Positions 16,881 to 26,524 are shown, counted from the first letter of the stretch. The stretch is DNA of 64,000 nt from Desulfobacterales bacterium (GCA_022340885.1 JAJDND010000066.1:47354-111353), one strand, 5' to 3'. The notes: generated by a model from the sequence alone, not told the origin. Made by a program: numbers and translations.

Positions 16881-18125
16881 TTGCCCGATCACAGGAAAAA
16901 TCATCTTAAGCGATCCGGCTTTCTCCGGTTGATCCGGGGGATGGGTCCGGCCTGGATTATCAGCGCAGTTGCCTGCGGCCCCGCCACCATGGCCAGTGTA
17001 TCCATTGCCGGCGCAGCATACGGATATCAACTATTATGGGTGGTGGTACTCAGCGCCCTTTTGGCTTTTGTGGTTCAATTCATGGCCGCAAAAGCAGGAA
17101 TGATCGGCGGGAAAGGGATTATCGCTCTGGTTGAAGAAAGTTGGGGCAATGCTTGGGGCTGGATCTTAATGATCGATGCCCTACTGGCCACCTGGCTGGC
17201 TGCCGCGGTCCTGATGAAAGCCTTGGTCGGCACCACCGGACTTGTCACGGGCGTGTTCACCCCCTGGTGGTCCCTGGGGTATGTGGTTTTGATCTTCTTG
17301 CTGGTCGGCATCGGGGGATACCGGTGGGTGGAGAGGATTTGCAAAGCCCTGGTGGCTGTTGTGGTGGCCTGCTTTATTGTGACGGTGGCTGCCGTAAAAC
17401 CGGATCTTGATGAAATAATTAAAGGGTTGATTCCAACGATTATCGGTGGCGCCAAGGGAGCGCTGATGATGGCCGGGATCATGGGCGGCGCCGTTCACAT
17501 CACCATCATCTCCATGCATACCTATAATGTGAATGCCCGCGACTGGGGGCTGAACGATATGGGACTGGCATGGATGGACACGTTCTTGTCGATGTTCGTT
17601 GCATTTGGAATATACAGTGTCGCCATTTTTCTTGCCGCCGCAGCGGCACTTCACCCCCAGGGCATCGAGATCCGAACGGCCTTTGATCTGGCGCGACCCC
17701 TCAAACCCGTTTTGGGCGTCTATGCCCACGGTATTTTTCTCGCCGGGTTCTGGGCCGCCGTATTTTCAACGATCACGCCGACCTATCTGGCGGCCGGTTA
17801 TTTCATTGCAGACAAAATGAAATGGACCGTCAGCGTCCGAGATCCTAAGTTCAAAGCCGTGGTCCTTTTGGGATGTCTGATCAGCCTTATCGGCCCTCTG
17901 GTAAAGGGGAGTTTTTTGATCTTGCTGGTGGTCATGCTGGCCCTCGGCCTCTGCGGCACACCTTTGGTGGTATTCATTCTGCTTTTTTTTCTCAACCGTA
18001 AGAGCTGGGCCAAATCGCATCGCAATGGATGGCTGCTCAATCTGCTCGGCGGTGCAGCCTTGCTGATTACAACGATGTTAGCCGCACGCTTTATCCTCAC
18101 CAAATCCGGTATCTGGTCAGGGTAA
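16881..18125 (+). CDS. Nramp-fold transporter lacking the metal-binding motifs
   Basis: The 414-residue membrane protein has about eleven hydrophobic segments. It resembles the Nramp/MntH fold: GAAYGYQLLWVVVLSALLAF closely parallels the end of MntH helix 1 and helix 2. The helix-1 metal motif DPGN is replaced by GPAT. The helix-6 MPH motif is also absent, the region reading GGAVHITIISMHTYN. It is thus a non-canonical member, perhaps for another ion or a small organic substrate. It follows thiD by about 107 bp and may be read from the same TPP-controlled transcript, which suggests, without proving, a thiamine-related role. The start is a TTG preceded by AAAGGA. Confidence 0.75.
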   Translation: MPDHRKNHLKRSGFLRLIRGMGPAWIISAVACGPATMASVSIAGAAYGYQLLWVVVLSALLAFVVQFMAAKAGMIGGKGIIALVEESWGNAWGWILMIDALLATWLAAAVLMKALVGTTGLVTGVFTPWWSLGYVVLIFLLVGIGGYRWVERICKALVAVVVACFIVTVAAVKPDLDEIIKGLIPTIIGGAKGALMMAGIMGGAVHITIISMHTYNVNARDWGLNDMGLAWMDTFLSMFVAFGIYSVAIFLAAAAALHPQGIEIRTAFDLARPLKPVLGVYAHGIFLAGFWAAVFSTITPTYLAAGYFIADKMKWTVSVRDPKFKAVVLLGCLISLIGPLVKGSFLILLVVMLALGLCGTPLVVFILLFFLNRKSWAKSHRNGWLLNLLGGAALLITTMLAARFILTKSGIWSG

Positions 18126-18389
18126 CTCGAATCTGAATCATACCCCGCAACCGTTTTCCGGCAAAGGTTCCGCTGTACGCGCCCACCCATTGGCGGAGGT
18201 GCCCGCTTTTTCCTGTACATTGGCAGCAGCCGATTTTTGTAACCGAAATTAACAATATTTGTCAAAAAATATCAACCAACGCACATTCTATTCTCAAAAT
18301 AACATCCTTAAAACATTATAATATATTTCATTTATCATCCTGGTTCAATTTTTGCATTATCGTCTGTTGAATGCAAAAAGGAGATCCGC

Positions 18390-18641
18390 ATGTCCGTAAA
18401 GATATTCAAAACCGCAGTATTGATTTTTGGGATTCTGTGCGTGGTGGTTTCTTTAAGCGCATGTGATAGAATGAAAGCTGCGATCGGTTTTAAATGGGGC
18501 AAGATACAAATGAGCGACCCCTATCGTGAAGCTAAAAACCCACGAAAAGAAATCGGTCCGGCCGTGGCCATGGAACAAAATAAATTCATTGGAACCGGCT
18601 CTGGCACAGATTTTTTAGGGCACTTTGAATGTTCTGTTTGA
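18390..18641 (+). CDS. Small putative lipoprotein
   Basis: The 83-residue protein begins with a lipoprotein signal: basic start, hydrophobic core and the lipobox VSLSAC, so the mature chain would start at the cysteine near residue 24. The mature part is short and without recognised domain. AAAGGAG lies just upstream of the ATG. It stands alone, convergent with coaD. Function unknown. Confidence 0.6.
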   Translation: MSVKIFKTAVLIFGILCVVVSLSACDRMKAAIGFKWGKIQMSDPYREAKNPRKEIGPAVAMEQNKFIGTGSGTDFLGHFECSV

Positions 18642-18652
18642 AAACATTCGCT

Positions 18653-19141
18653 TTAAGAAGCAATACCGAATTTTTCTTTTAATTTCCGGTTGACGATGGG
18701 CGGCACCATCGTTTGGATATCGCCGCCGAACTGCGCCGCTTCTTTAATGATCGACGAACTGGTAAATATCCACCTCAGACCGGTCATCAAAAAGACCGTC
18801 TGAACCTCTCTGTTTAACCTTCGATTCATCAGCGCCAGCTGAAATTCATACTCGAAATCGGAAACGGCCCGCATCCCGCGAAGTATGGCGATGGATCCTT
18901 TCCTTGATGCATAGTCCACGAGAAGCCCGTCAAAAGTTTCAACCTCAATATCCGGATATGCTTCGAAGCTCGTCTTGAGCATCTCCGCGCGCTCCTCAAC
19001 CGAAAACAGAAATTTTTTTATAGGGTTATGCAATATGGCCACGATGATTTTATCAAAAATCTTGAGTCCTCTTTCCGCAATATCGATATGACCGTTGGTC
19101 ACCGGGTCAAAGGATCCCGGATATATGGCAATTTTTTGCAT
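18653..19141 (-). CDS. coaD: Phosphopantetheine adenylyltransferase
   Basis: The 162-residue enzyme catalyses the fourth step of coenzyme A synthesis, adding AMP to 4'-phosphopantetheine. It has the nucleotidyltransferase motif YPGSFDPVTNGHIDI at the N-terminus, RGMRAVSDFEYEFQ in the middle and the C-terminal SSSIIKEAAQFGG. It is the last gene of a long minus-strand run that also holds rsmD, a common pairing in bacteria. With coaX at 30466, two CoA-pathway genes lie in this window. Confidence 0.96.
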   Translation of the reverse strand: MQKIAIYPGSFDPVTNGHIDIAERGLKIFDKIIVAILHNPIKKFLFSVEERAEMLKTSFEAYPDIEVETFDGLLVDYASRKGSIAILRGMRAVSDFEYEFQLALMNRRLNREVQTVFLMTGLRWIFTSSSIIKEAAQFGGDIQTMVPPIVNRKLKEKFGIAS

Positions 19142-19200
19142 CTGCCGTCCTTTCCTTTGTAAATTCAGGTTGTCTTTTCTGCCGATTTAAAAAAGAGCTT

Positions 19201-19761
19201 TTATATCACATGGTTTAAGAATGAAACAAGGGTTTTTCCATATTTTCTCTGATCCGATAGCTGAAATGCACAAAGATCTGTCGGGAGGGTCTCAAAAACA
19301 GAATGTTCAACCACAATCCGGGCATTATTTTTCAAAGCATCACTTTGGTCGAGATTGACCAGCGATGGTGTGATCAGGCCTTCGTTGTAAGGCGGATCTA
19401 AAAAAATAAGATCGAATTTTTGTCCGATTGATTTTATGCAATTTAAATTTTTCCGGATATTCCATTTAACGATAACCGCTTTTTCACCAAGGCCGCATGA
19501 CAAGACGTTTTGTTTTAAAACAGATAAGGATGCGTGTTGGTTATCCACAAACAAAGCCCTCTCAGCGCCTCTGCTCAGCGCCTCGATGCCCAGGGCGCCT
19601 GTTCCCGCAAACAAATCCAGCACCAAAGCCTTTGCAATACTGTTAGAAAGGATATTAAATATTGCCTCTCTTATCCGATCGGCCGTGGGCCGAATCAATT
19701 TTCCGTGAATCGATTTAAGTCTCTTGCCTTTCAAATCGCCGCCGATAATTCTCAATCCCAT
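19201..19761 (-). CDS. rsmD: 16S rRNA (guanine966-N2)-methyltransferase
   Basis: The 186-residue SAM-dependent methyltransferase shows the opening RIIGGDLKGKRL, the SAM-binding loop VLDLFAGTGALGIEALSRGA and the catalytic DLIFLDPPYNEGL (DPPY motif for exocyclic-amine methylation). These match RsmD, which modifies 16S rRNA during 30S assembly. The coaD gene follows 59 bp downstream, as in many genomes. Confidence 0.94.
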   Translation of the reverse strand: MGLRIIGGDLKGKRLKSIHGKLIRPTADRIREAIFNILSNSIAKALVLDLFAGTGALGIEALSRGAERALFVDNQHASLSVLKQNVLSCGLGEKAVIVKWNIRKNLNCIKSIGQKFDLIFLDPPYNEGLITPSLVNLDQSDALKNNARIVVEHSVFETLPTDLCAFQLSDQRKYGKTLVSFLNHVI

Positions 19762-19799
19762 TCCTTTTATCCCGGATGCTCATCCCAATAATGATCTCA

Positions 19800-21182
19800 T
19801 TAAGCGCTTGCGTTCTGATAAGCGGTAAGATCCAGGGTTTTCAGCCTTTTTTGCAGATAACTTTGTTTAACACCAATGGTCCGGGCGGTTTTTGCGATGT
19901 TATTATTATGCTGGATCATTTTTCTTTTGATAAATTCTCTTTCGAAACCTTTTTTGGCATCCGTTAAGGAATCTTTTGAAAAAAGCTGGGTTTCGATGGA
20001 CGCCGGAGCATTTCGTGATGCCGGGTTATAGGGAGACGGGAGATCGTATACATCGATAACGTCCTTGTCCACCATGATCGCCAATCGTTCCACAAGGTTT
20101 TTGAGTTCACGGACATTTCCGGGCCATGAATAATTGAACAAAAGATCCAGCGCATTTTGGGTCAGCACTTTTTTATTGCTGCGATCTTGATTGGCGCACT
20201 CACTGAAAAAAATCTCAATCAGCTTAGGCATGTCCTCTAAACGATGTCTGAGCGGCGGAACTTCTATGGGTATGACATTCAACCTGTAATAAAGATCTTC
20301 TCTGAAAGTTTCGTTTTCAATCTCCTTTTCGAGCTGTTTATTGGTGGATGCAATGACGCGAACATCAATACTCAGTGTTCTGCTGCCGCCAATCCTCTGG
20401 AACTTTTGCTCCTGTAAAATTCGTAGCAATTTCGACTGGGTCTTCAAACTCATATCACCGATTTCGTCTAAAAAGACGGTGCCTTTATTCGCCAGTTCGA
20501 ATTTTCCGATTTTTTTTGAGCCAGCGTCGGGCATCGCCCCTTTTTCCTGTCCGAACAGTTCGCTTTCGATGATCTCTTCGGGAATGGAAGCGCAATGAAT
20601 TTCGACCATCGGGAAATCCACCCGCGAGCTGAGTTGGTGTATAGTGCGGGCAACCAGTTCCTTTCCCGTGCCGTTTTCTCCGGTAATCAGTATCCACGCT
20701 TCTGTCGGCGCTGCTACAGCGATCTGTTTTTTGAGTTCCTGGATGGGAGGGCTGTCGCCTGTAATGGAATGTTTTTCCAATGTTTTTTTTCGCAGATATT
20801 TATTTTCTTCTTCAAGCCTTCTGAAATTCAAGGCATTATTAATCGCCACGATGATTTTATCGATTGAAAGCGGTTTTTCGATCAGGTCGAATGCACCCAG
20901 TTTTGTGGCGGTTACGGCGGTTTCGATGGACCCGTGTCCGGATATAATAATGACTTGTATATGGGGATTGACTTTCTTTATTTCCTTCAGCGTTTCAATA
21001 CCGTCGATTCCCGGCATCCAAATATCGAGCAGTACAAGATCCGGGGACTCGACATCGATGATCTTTAATGCCTCATATCCGGTGGCGGCCGTAATAACAC
21101 CGAAACCTTCATCCGAAAGGAGTCCGCTTAAAGACTGAAGTATGGAAGGTTCGTCATCTACAATTAATATGGAAGGATACAT
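19800..21182 (-). CDS. ntrX: NtrX-type response regulator with degenerate GAFTGA motif
   Basis: The 460-residue regulator has a receiver domain (DDEPS, phospho-acceptor D53 in LLDIWMPG, K103 in IEKP), an AAA+ domain (Walker A TGENGTGKE, Walker B GTVFLDEIGD) and a C-terminal Fis-type helix-turn-helix (KTARTIGVKQSYLQKRL). In the sigma-54-contact loop the usual GAFTGA reads GAMPDA, so classical activation of sigma-54 polymerase is doubtful. Divergence here has been described for NtrX of alphaproteobacteria. It follows ntrY directly (33 bp), forming an NtrYX pair, which in other bacteria senses redox or nitrogen status. Confidence 0.9.
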   Translation of the reverse strand: MYPSILIVDDEPSILQSLSGLLSDEGFGVITAATGYEALKIIDVESPDLVLLDIWMPGIDGIETLKEIKKVNPHIQVIIISGHGSIETAVTATKLGAFDLIEKPLSIDKIIVAINNALNFRRLEEENKYLRKKTLEKHSITGDSPPIQELKKQIAVAAPTEAWILITGENGTGKELVARTIHQLSSRVDFPMVEIHCASIPEEIIESELFGQEKGAMPDAGSKKIGKFELANKGTVFLDEIGDMSLKTQSKLLRILQEQKFQRIGGSRTLSIDVRVIASTNKQLEKEIENETFREDLYYRLNVIPIEVPPLRHRLEDMPKLIEIFFSECANQDRSNKKVLTQNALDLLFNYSWPGNVRELKNLVERLAIMVDKDVIDVYDLPSPYNPASRNAPASIETQLFSKDSLTDAKKGFEREFIKRKMIQHNNNIAKTARTIGVKQSYLQKRLKTLDLTAYQNASA

Positions 21183-21215
21183 ACGTTAAACTCCTTGTTT
21201 ATCTTGAATTTTCTT

Positions 21216-23450
21216 TTATGCCGGCAGTTCGATGACAAATTTAGCGCCCTTGGGCTTGTTGTCCTGAACACGAATCATGCCGTTATGATCGGCGATAATG
21301 GTGCTGACGATGGTCAGTCCCAATCCCATACCGGCCTTTTTGGTCGAAAAATAGGGTTCAAAAAGACGCGTTTTGCCCTCATCGGAAATCCCCACGCCGT
21401 TGTCGGCGACCTCAACTCTCACATTTTTTAATATCGGATCATGGCTTAAAGAGATAACGATACGGCCTTCGTTCCTTATCGACCCGATGGCATTATCCAC
21501 CAGATTGATCATGGCCTGTTTAATCTGCTGCCGATCCAGGTTAAGGGGGGGAATATCATCGGTCACGTTGAAATCGAAATGAATGTGGGGATTCCCTTCC
21601 TTGTATAACGCCAATGTTTCTTCAATGATCGGCGCCAGTTCGCAGGGTTTTGGATCGGCAGTAGGAAATCTTGCAAAAGAAGAAAATTCGTCTACGAGGT
21701 TCCGAATCAGTTCGACGTGATCGGTGATGGTCTGGGTGCACTCATCAAAAACAGGTTCTTTAACCTGTTCCGAATACTTCCGTTTAAGACGCTGGGCCGA
21801 AAGCGATATGGGGGTTAACGGATTTTTGACTTCATGGGCAATCCGTCGTGCGACTTCACGCCATGCGACCATACGCTGGGCCTTTTCGAGCTCGGTTAGG
21901 TCATCAAACACCATCACCATTCCCATATGTTTTCCTGAATCATCCTTCAGGGCATTGACATGCATAATAAAACTCATCGGCCGTCCGTCGATGGCCAGCT
22001 TCAACGGCAATTCCGCAGCATCATGTTGTGATGATTGAAGATTATTAATGACTTCTTCGGCAAGTTCCAAAAGCTGTCCGGAAAGCAGCATTTTATAGCT
22101 TTTCTGGAGCATATTTTCCGGTTTAAGATTCAGCATCTTTTCAGCCGACTTGTTTATGGTGGTAATGAATCCACCGGCATCAAGCGTAATGACGCCGGCT
22201 GAAACATTTTTCAAAACGATTTCCATATACTGCCTTCGTTTTTCGATCTCGACATTCTGTTCCCGAAGCAAGCGGGCTGAAAGCTCGAGTTGATCTCTTC
22301 CAATCCGCAGATCCCGGGTCATTTTGTTGAATGAATCCACCAGGCTTCCGATTTCATCATCCGCTACCATGGCGATATTGACGCTTAGATCCCCTTCTTT
22401 GACCCTGCGGATTCCTTCAGCCAGCACCTTAATCGGTATCGTGATGGTTTTTGCCAAATAAAATCCGAACCATACCGAACAAAACACCACCAATAACGCC
22501 ACAATTGACAATGTGATATAATAGGTCACCTGGATCGGTTTTTTTAGAAGCTTTATCTGCTGATATTCCTCAAAACCTCTTGAAATGGACGACATCTTTT
22601 TTACGAGATTCGGAGGAATGAGTTTGGCCAATACGATAAAGGCCCGGGCATCGGCGGACCTTGATCCAAAAGGAATCGTCCCGATGGTTCGAACGAGTTC
22701 ACCGGTGGGGACTTTTTCGGAAACGGTTCGAACGCCTTTTGGCGGGATTTCTTTTTGGAGATTATCGGCGGAAATGACATCCAATGGCTTATCTTCCAGT
22801 TCCGAAGCAAGGGCAAATGTAATACGGGCTGCATTGCCCCCATAAATTTCCACGGCATTGAAGTTAAATTCGCGCTGGACGATTTGTATATAATGGGAAA
22901 GGGCTTTGATGTTTTTTGGATTTAAAAGATTCTTTGACGTAATTTGATACGAAATTCGCTCCATATAAAAACGACTGTTTTCTTCCGAATGCCGATATAC
23001 ACTTCGCCCCACATCCAAAGAATTTTCAAGTGCCTGTTCGACCGGAACTCTAAACCAATATTCAATGCTCGTCGTGATAAAGTTTATGGAAAAGAAAAAA
23101 AGTACAATGGTCGGCAGAAGCGAAAGGGCGATGAAAGCCACGACAAGTCTTGTCCGCAGCTTGGTTCCCATAACTTTTCTTTTTCTGTCGTAAAGTAGTT
23201 TGACCAGGTTCCTGAAAACAAGAAATATCAGCAGGATCAGCAGCAGCAAATTGATGTTGATCAAAATAAACATCAAGATGGTGCTGGAAACCGGGATATC
23301 GGCGCCGAAATTGATGATTCTGTATTCGATAAATGTCAAAAGCGCCACCACCCCTATAATGACCACACTAATGATGATTTCGCGCTTTCGTCGCTTTTTA
23401 TCTTCTTTCGAAAGAATTGACGCCGACTTGTTATATCTGTTGCTGCTCAT
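21216..23450 (-). CDS. ntrY: NtrY-type membrane sensor histidine kinase
   Basis: The 744-residue protein begins with a basic cytosolic tail and several transmembrane helices, the middle one followed by the family marker GTKLRTRLVVAFIALSLLP. An extracytoplasmic domain follows, then another membrane helix (about residues 300-325), a HAMP domain (IKVLAEGIRRVKEGD), a PAS domain and the kinase core with the H-box RRIAHEVKNPLTPI, VADNGVGI and AGMGLGLTIV. This layout is that of NtrY. Its partner ntrX is immediately downstream and the DUF4390 gene lies immediately upstream. Confidence 0.93.
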   Translation of the reverse strand: MSSNRYNKSASILSKEDKKRRKREIIISVVIIGVVALLTFIEYRIINFGADIPVSSTILMFILININLLLLILLIFLVFRNLVKLLYDRKRKVMGTKLRTRLVVAFIALSLLPTIVLFFFSINFITTSIEYWFRVPVEQALENSLDVGRSVYRHSEENSRFYMERISYQITSKNLLNPKNIKALSHYIQIVQREFNFNAVEIYGGNAARITFALASELEDKPLDVISADNLQKEIPPKGVRTVSEKVPTGELVRTIGTIPFGSRSADARAFIVLAKLIPPNLVKKMSSISRGFEEYQQIKLLKKPIQVTYYITLSIVALLVVFCSVWFGFYLAKTITIPIKVLAEGIRRVKEGDLSVNIAMVADDEIGSLVDSFNKMTRDLRIGRDQLELSARLLREQNVEIEKRRQYMEIVLKNVSAGVITLDAGGFITTINKSAEKMLNLKPENMLQKSYKMLLSGQLLELAEEVINNLQSSQHDAAELPLKLAIDGRPMSFIMHVNALKDDSGKHMGMVMVFDDLTELEKAQRMVAWREVARRIAHEVKNPLTPISLSAQRLKRKYSEQVKEPVFDECTQTITDHVELIRNLVDEFSSFARFPTADPKPCELAPIIEETLALYKEGNPHIHFDFNVTDDIPPLNLDRQQIKQAMINLVDNAIGSIRNEGRIVISLSHDPILKNVRVEVADNGVGISDEGKTRLFEPYFSTKKAGMGLGLTIVSTIIADHNGMIRVQDNKPKGAKFVIELPA

Positions 23451-23464
23451 AATGGCCGTTTGTT

Positions 23465-24034
23465 TTAATATATAAAATCTATCGTATACAAATCGGTTTC
23501 AAAATCCCAGAGAGAAACAAAAAAGAGGACATAATGCAGATAAAAAGGTAGGGTAACTTTACTGAGTTCAGCCTTAGCCCGCAATTGATAATGGTTGCCT
23601 TTTACGAGTTGTTTCAGAGCTACAATCTTTAAGCTGTCGATTTCCGTCATTAACTTTTTAGCTTCGTCGAAGGATTGTGTCACCTGCGGTCCGCTTTTTT
23701 CCCAGGAACGCGTTACAACGAACTCTTCTTTCAAGTTATTGTATTTGATCGCATTTGTAACCTTTACATCCTTTATCTCGTGATCGAACCAAAAACTTCG
23801 AACTTGATAAAAACTGATATAGAAAGAAAAAGTCGTGGGAACGCCGCTTAAAATCGCTTTTTTCATCTTTGGCGTAAATGCGCCTTCAACATTCAGATAC
23901 ACAAGGAGATCGTCGCGGGTGTTCGTCACAACGATGTTTGATAACACTGCATTCTGCGCAAAAGCCAAACTATAAACGCAAAATATGATGGCAATGGCCA
24001 GGGCCAACGATTTACGATTCATAAAGGATATCAT
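23465..24034 (-). CDS. DUF4390 family exported protein
   Basis: The 189-residue protein has an N-terminal hydrophobic signal (LALAIAIIFCVYSLAFA) and a beta-rich mature part with NIVVTNTRDDLLVYLNVEGA near its start and a hydrophobic C-terminus around FYLHYVLFFVSLWDFETD. This pattern and the position directly before ntrY match the DUF4390 family, whose genes are commonly linked to NtrY kinases. The role is unknown; an accessory to the NtrY sensor domain is a reasonable guess. The gap to ntrY is only 14 bp. Confidence 0.75.
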   Translation of the reverse strand: MISFMNRKSLALAIAIIFCVYSLAFAQNAVLSNIVVTNTRDDLLVYLNVEGAFTPKMKKAILSGVPTTFSFYISFYQVRSFWFDHEIKDVKVTNAIKYNNLKEEFVVTRSWEKSGPQVTQSFDEAKKLMTEIDSLKIVALKQLVKGNHYQLRAKAELSKVTLPFYLHYVLFFVSLWDFETDLYTIDFIY

Positions 24035-24175
24035 ATTTATTATTTATTTTAGCTGTTACGAAATAGAAAACAGAATTTTTACAAGTAACTATAAAGAAAA
24101 TCCAACCAATTAATAGCGAATGCTGTTTTAAATGGCAAGTGATTTTGATGAAAAGAAATACCTGAAAATATCTCG

Positions 24176-24874
24176 TTATCCCAAGAATACATAAAGCTTA
24201 TTGCTGACCAGGATCAGCCCTACGATAATCAAAATGATTCCGGAAACTATATTGACATATTTCAAAACTTTTGAAAGCTTTCCAATGAAAAGCAAAATAC
24301 AATGGATACAAATGGAGATAAAAATAAACGGGATGGCCAGTCCGGCTGAATAAACGCCCAGAAGCACGACACCTTTCCATACCGTTCCCTGACTGCCGGC
24401 AATAATAAGGATCGATCCGAGCAACGGTCCGACACAGGGGCTCCATCCCGCACCGAAAGCCATTCCGATAATCAGTGTTCCGAAAAAATGCACCGGTTTT
24501 TTCTCTATTGAAATACGCTTTTCATAATCAAAGCCCCGTATGCGAATGATACCTGTCAAATGGATCCCGAATAGGATAATTAAAATACCGCCGATGATCC
24601 GGATCCAGCTCTTATAGGTTACCATCAAACCGCCGAGATAGGAAGCCGAGGCGCCCATGGTAATGAAAACCAGTGAAAATCCCAAAACAAAGGAAAATGT
24701 TGAAAGAAATACTTTTTTTCGGATAGCGGTATTGTGGTCCTGTGTCAGTTGTTCAAGTGAAAACCCTGTAATAAAGGTGAAGTATGCCGGTATCAGCGGC
24801 AATACGCATGGCGAGAGAAATGATAGAAGTCCGGCGATGAACGCTGCGGGATAAGATACAGTTTGAATAAACAT
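24176..24874 (-). CDS. ccdA: CcdA-type thiol-disulfide transport membrane protein
   Basis: The 232-residue protein has six predicted membrane helices and the two CcdA/DsbD-gamma motifs: FLSPCVLPLIPAYF near the N-terminus and GAGWSPCVGPLLGS in the middle, each with the redox-active cysteine. CcdA carries electrons from cytosolic thioredoxin across the membrane to periplasmic proteins, for example for cytochrome c maturation, which suits a cytochrome-rich anaerobe. It lies between proC and the DUF4390-ntrYX cluster. Confidence 0.92.
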   Translation of the reverse strand: MFIQTVSYPAAFIAGLLSFLSPCVLPLIPAYFTFITGFSLEQLTQDHNTAIRKKVFLSTFSFVLGFSLVFITMGASASYLGGLMVTYKSWIRIIGGILIILFGIHLTGIIRIRGFDYEKRISIEKKPVHFFGTLIIGMAFGAGWSPCVGPLLGSILIIAGSQGTVWKGVVLLGVYSAGLAIPFIFISICIHCILLFIGKLSKVLKYVNIVSGIILIIVGLILVSNKLYVFLG

Positions 24875-24998
24875 TACAATCCTTTGGGTATCGAAAAAAA
24901 TCAGCCCCCCACCACCAGGGGATTCAGGAACACATCGGAAATATTTGGGATCATTGTCTTTTCGAAATCGGATATTTCTTCGTCGTACCCGTTCTGTG

Positions 24999-25847
24999 TT
25001 AACATCCGCTATCCATAAAATTTTTCAAGACGATTTCCCCCAGTTCTTTGGATCGACGGGTTGCCGCTTCAACCGCATTAATCAGTGTGGCTCGAAGCCC
25101 GCCTTTTTCAAGGCTATGAATTCCGGCAATGGTCGTTCCGCCTGGCGATGTCACCATATCTTTGAGTCTGCCCGGGTGTTCTTTGGTTTCCATTAATAAT
25201 TTTGCAGCACCTAAAATCGTTTGCGTTGAAAGAAAAAGGGCATCTTCCCTTGACAGTCCCATTTTGACGCCGGCATCGGCCAGGGCGTCGACAATGACAA
25301 AAACATACGCCGGACCGCTGCCGCTCAATCCCGTGATCGCATCCATGAGAAGATTCTCTTTCAAGAAAATGCTTTTCCCCATTGAGTCAAAAATCGTCAT
25401 GGAAAGATCGATGTCTTCTCTGGTCGCATTGGCTCCGGCTGAGATCACCGATGCGCTTTCCTTTACGAATGCTGCAATGTTCGGCATGACGCGGATCAGA
25501 CGGAGTTCTTTTTTAAGACAGGTTTCGATGGCAGCCAGAGGAACTCCTGCGGCGATGGAAATGATGAGTTTGGACATATCCAACAAGGGCGCTGTTTCTT
25601 TTAACACGGACGAAATGATCTGGGGTTTGACCGCATAGATGATGATATCCGAAGCTTCTACGGCTTTGATGTTTTCCGTTAGCGTTGTCACCCCGTATTT
25701 ATTTTTGACGAATTCCAGTTTATGGGTTCGAATATCCGTGCAAATGATATTCTCCGGAGATGATGACGCCGAAGAAATGAGTCCGCTGACCAGCGCTTCT
25801 CCCATGTTTCCCGTTCCGATGATGCTGATTTTTTTGTCTTTTAACAT
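24999..25847 (-). CDS. proC: Pyrroline-5-carboxylate reductase
   Basis: The enzyme makes proline from pyrroline-5-carboxylate with NAD(P)H. It has the Rossmann start ISIIGTGNMGEALVSGL, the central YAVKPQ and MPNIAAFV strings, and the family signature GSGPAYVFVIVDALADAG with ALFLSTQTILGAAKL and SPGGTTIAGI. I placed the start at the second of two in-frame ATGs (25847) because AGGAGG is only 2 nt from the first (25856) but 11 nt from this one. The protein is 282 residues, as usual. Confidence 0.95.
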   Translation of the reverse strand: MLKDKKISIIGTGNMGEALVSGLISSASSSPENIICTDIRTHKLEFVKNKYGVTTLTENIKAVEASDIIIYAVKPQIISSVLKETAPLLDMSKLIISIAAGVPLAAIETCLKKELRLIRVMPNIAAFVKESASVISAGANATREDIDLSMTIFDSMGKSIFLKENLLMDAITGLSGSGPAYVFVIVDALADAGVKMGLSREDALFLSTQTILGAAKLLMETKEHPGRLKDMVTSPGGTTIAGIHSLEKGGLRATLINAVEAATRRSKELGEIVLKNFMDSGC

Positions 25848-26224
25848 GAATTCCATTCCCTCCTAATATGTCAGGCGCTTTGGATCATTTTTCAGGTTGT
25901 GAAACGTTTGACGGTTTTGAAAGTATTGGCATAATAATTGCTTGATTTTTTCGACAATCGTGTTTGGTATCCAAAAAATATCGGAATAACCGGACTTCGG
26001 GTTCCCGACGAAACAGGCGGTATGTGTTCCAATCCGGCAACGCATTAAAATTACAGTATGCTTTTATCGTCAGATGATTCGGCATGTCAACGAATTTGGC
26101 TGAAATTTCTTGACTTCTTGTTATTATATCATTAATTTTCATAAGAAATTGTCAAAAAAATGACTTTTAAACACGGACGTGTTTTTTAAAAACGTTTATC
26201 AAACCCTAAAAAAAGATTAACCAC
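25848..26224. other. Divergent promoter region between proC and yggT
   Basis: This 377-bp stretch lies between divergent genes. Two overlapping minus-strand frames (25863-26045 and 25885-26142) are open but lack ribosome-binding sites and recognisable motifs. I do not call them genes. The last 110 bp before yggT are AT-rich, as expected for a promoter. Confidence 0.4.
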
Positions 26225-26524
26225 ATGTTTATTGTCGGAAATTTTATAAAGGCTGTAGCCATCATACTTCATTATGTTCTTTCCTTTTATATGTGGATCG
26301 TCATTGCGAATGCAGTGCTTTCCTGGGTAAGTCCGGATCCATATAACCCGATCGTTCGCTTTATCAACGGCGTTACGGAACCGGTTCTATACCGAATCCG
26401 AAGCAAAATACCCGTCAGCTTCGGCGGCATTGATTTCTCACCGATCATTGTTATTTTGGCAATCATCTTTTTGCAAAATTTTGTCGTCAACAGCCTTTTG
26501 AGACTTTCTCTATCGTTTATGTAA
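26225..26524 (+). CDS. yggT: YggT family membrane protein
   Basis: The 99-residue protein has two hydrophobic segments with the family string MWIVIANAVLSWVSPDPYNP between them, and a late PVSFGGIDFSPIIVILAI. YggT/YlmG proteins are linked to cell division and membrane organisation. Next to a DivIVA gene, as here, this is a widespread arrangement in bacteria. It starts the plus-strand block that ends at 30297. Confidence 0.88.
   Translation: MFIVGNFIKAVAIILHYVLSFYMWIVIANAVLSWVSPDPYNPIVRFINGVTEPVLYRIRSKIPVSFGGIDFSPIIVILAIIFLQNFVVNSLLRLSLSFM

Noticed and set aside
24901..25005. Minus-strand frame of 34 codons overlapping the end of proC
   Set aside because: It has a plausible length for a small protein and fills the gap to ccdA, but there is no clear ribosome-binding site, so the support is too weak.
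25885..26142. Two overlapping frames between proC and yggT
   Set aside because: Neither has a ribosome-binding site; they overlap in different frames and neither shows family motifs.
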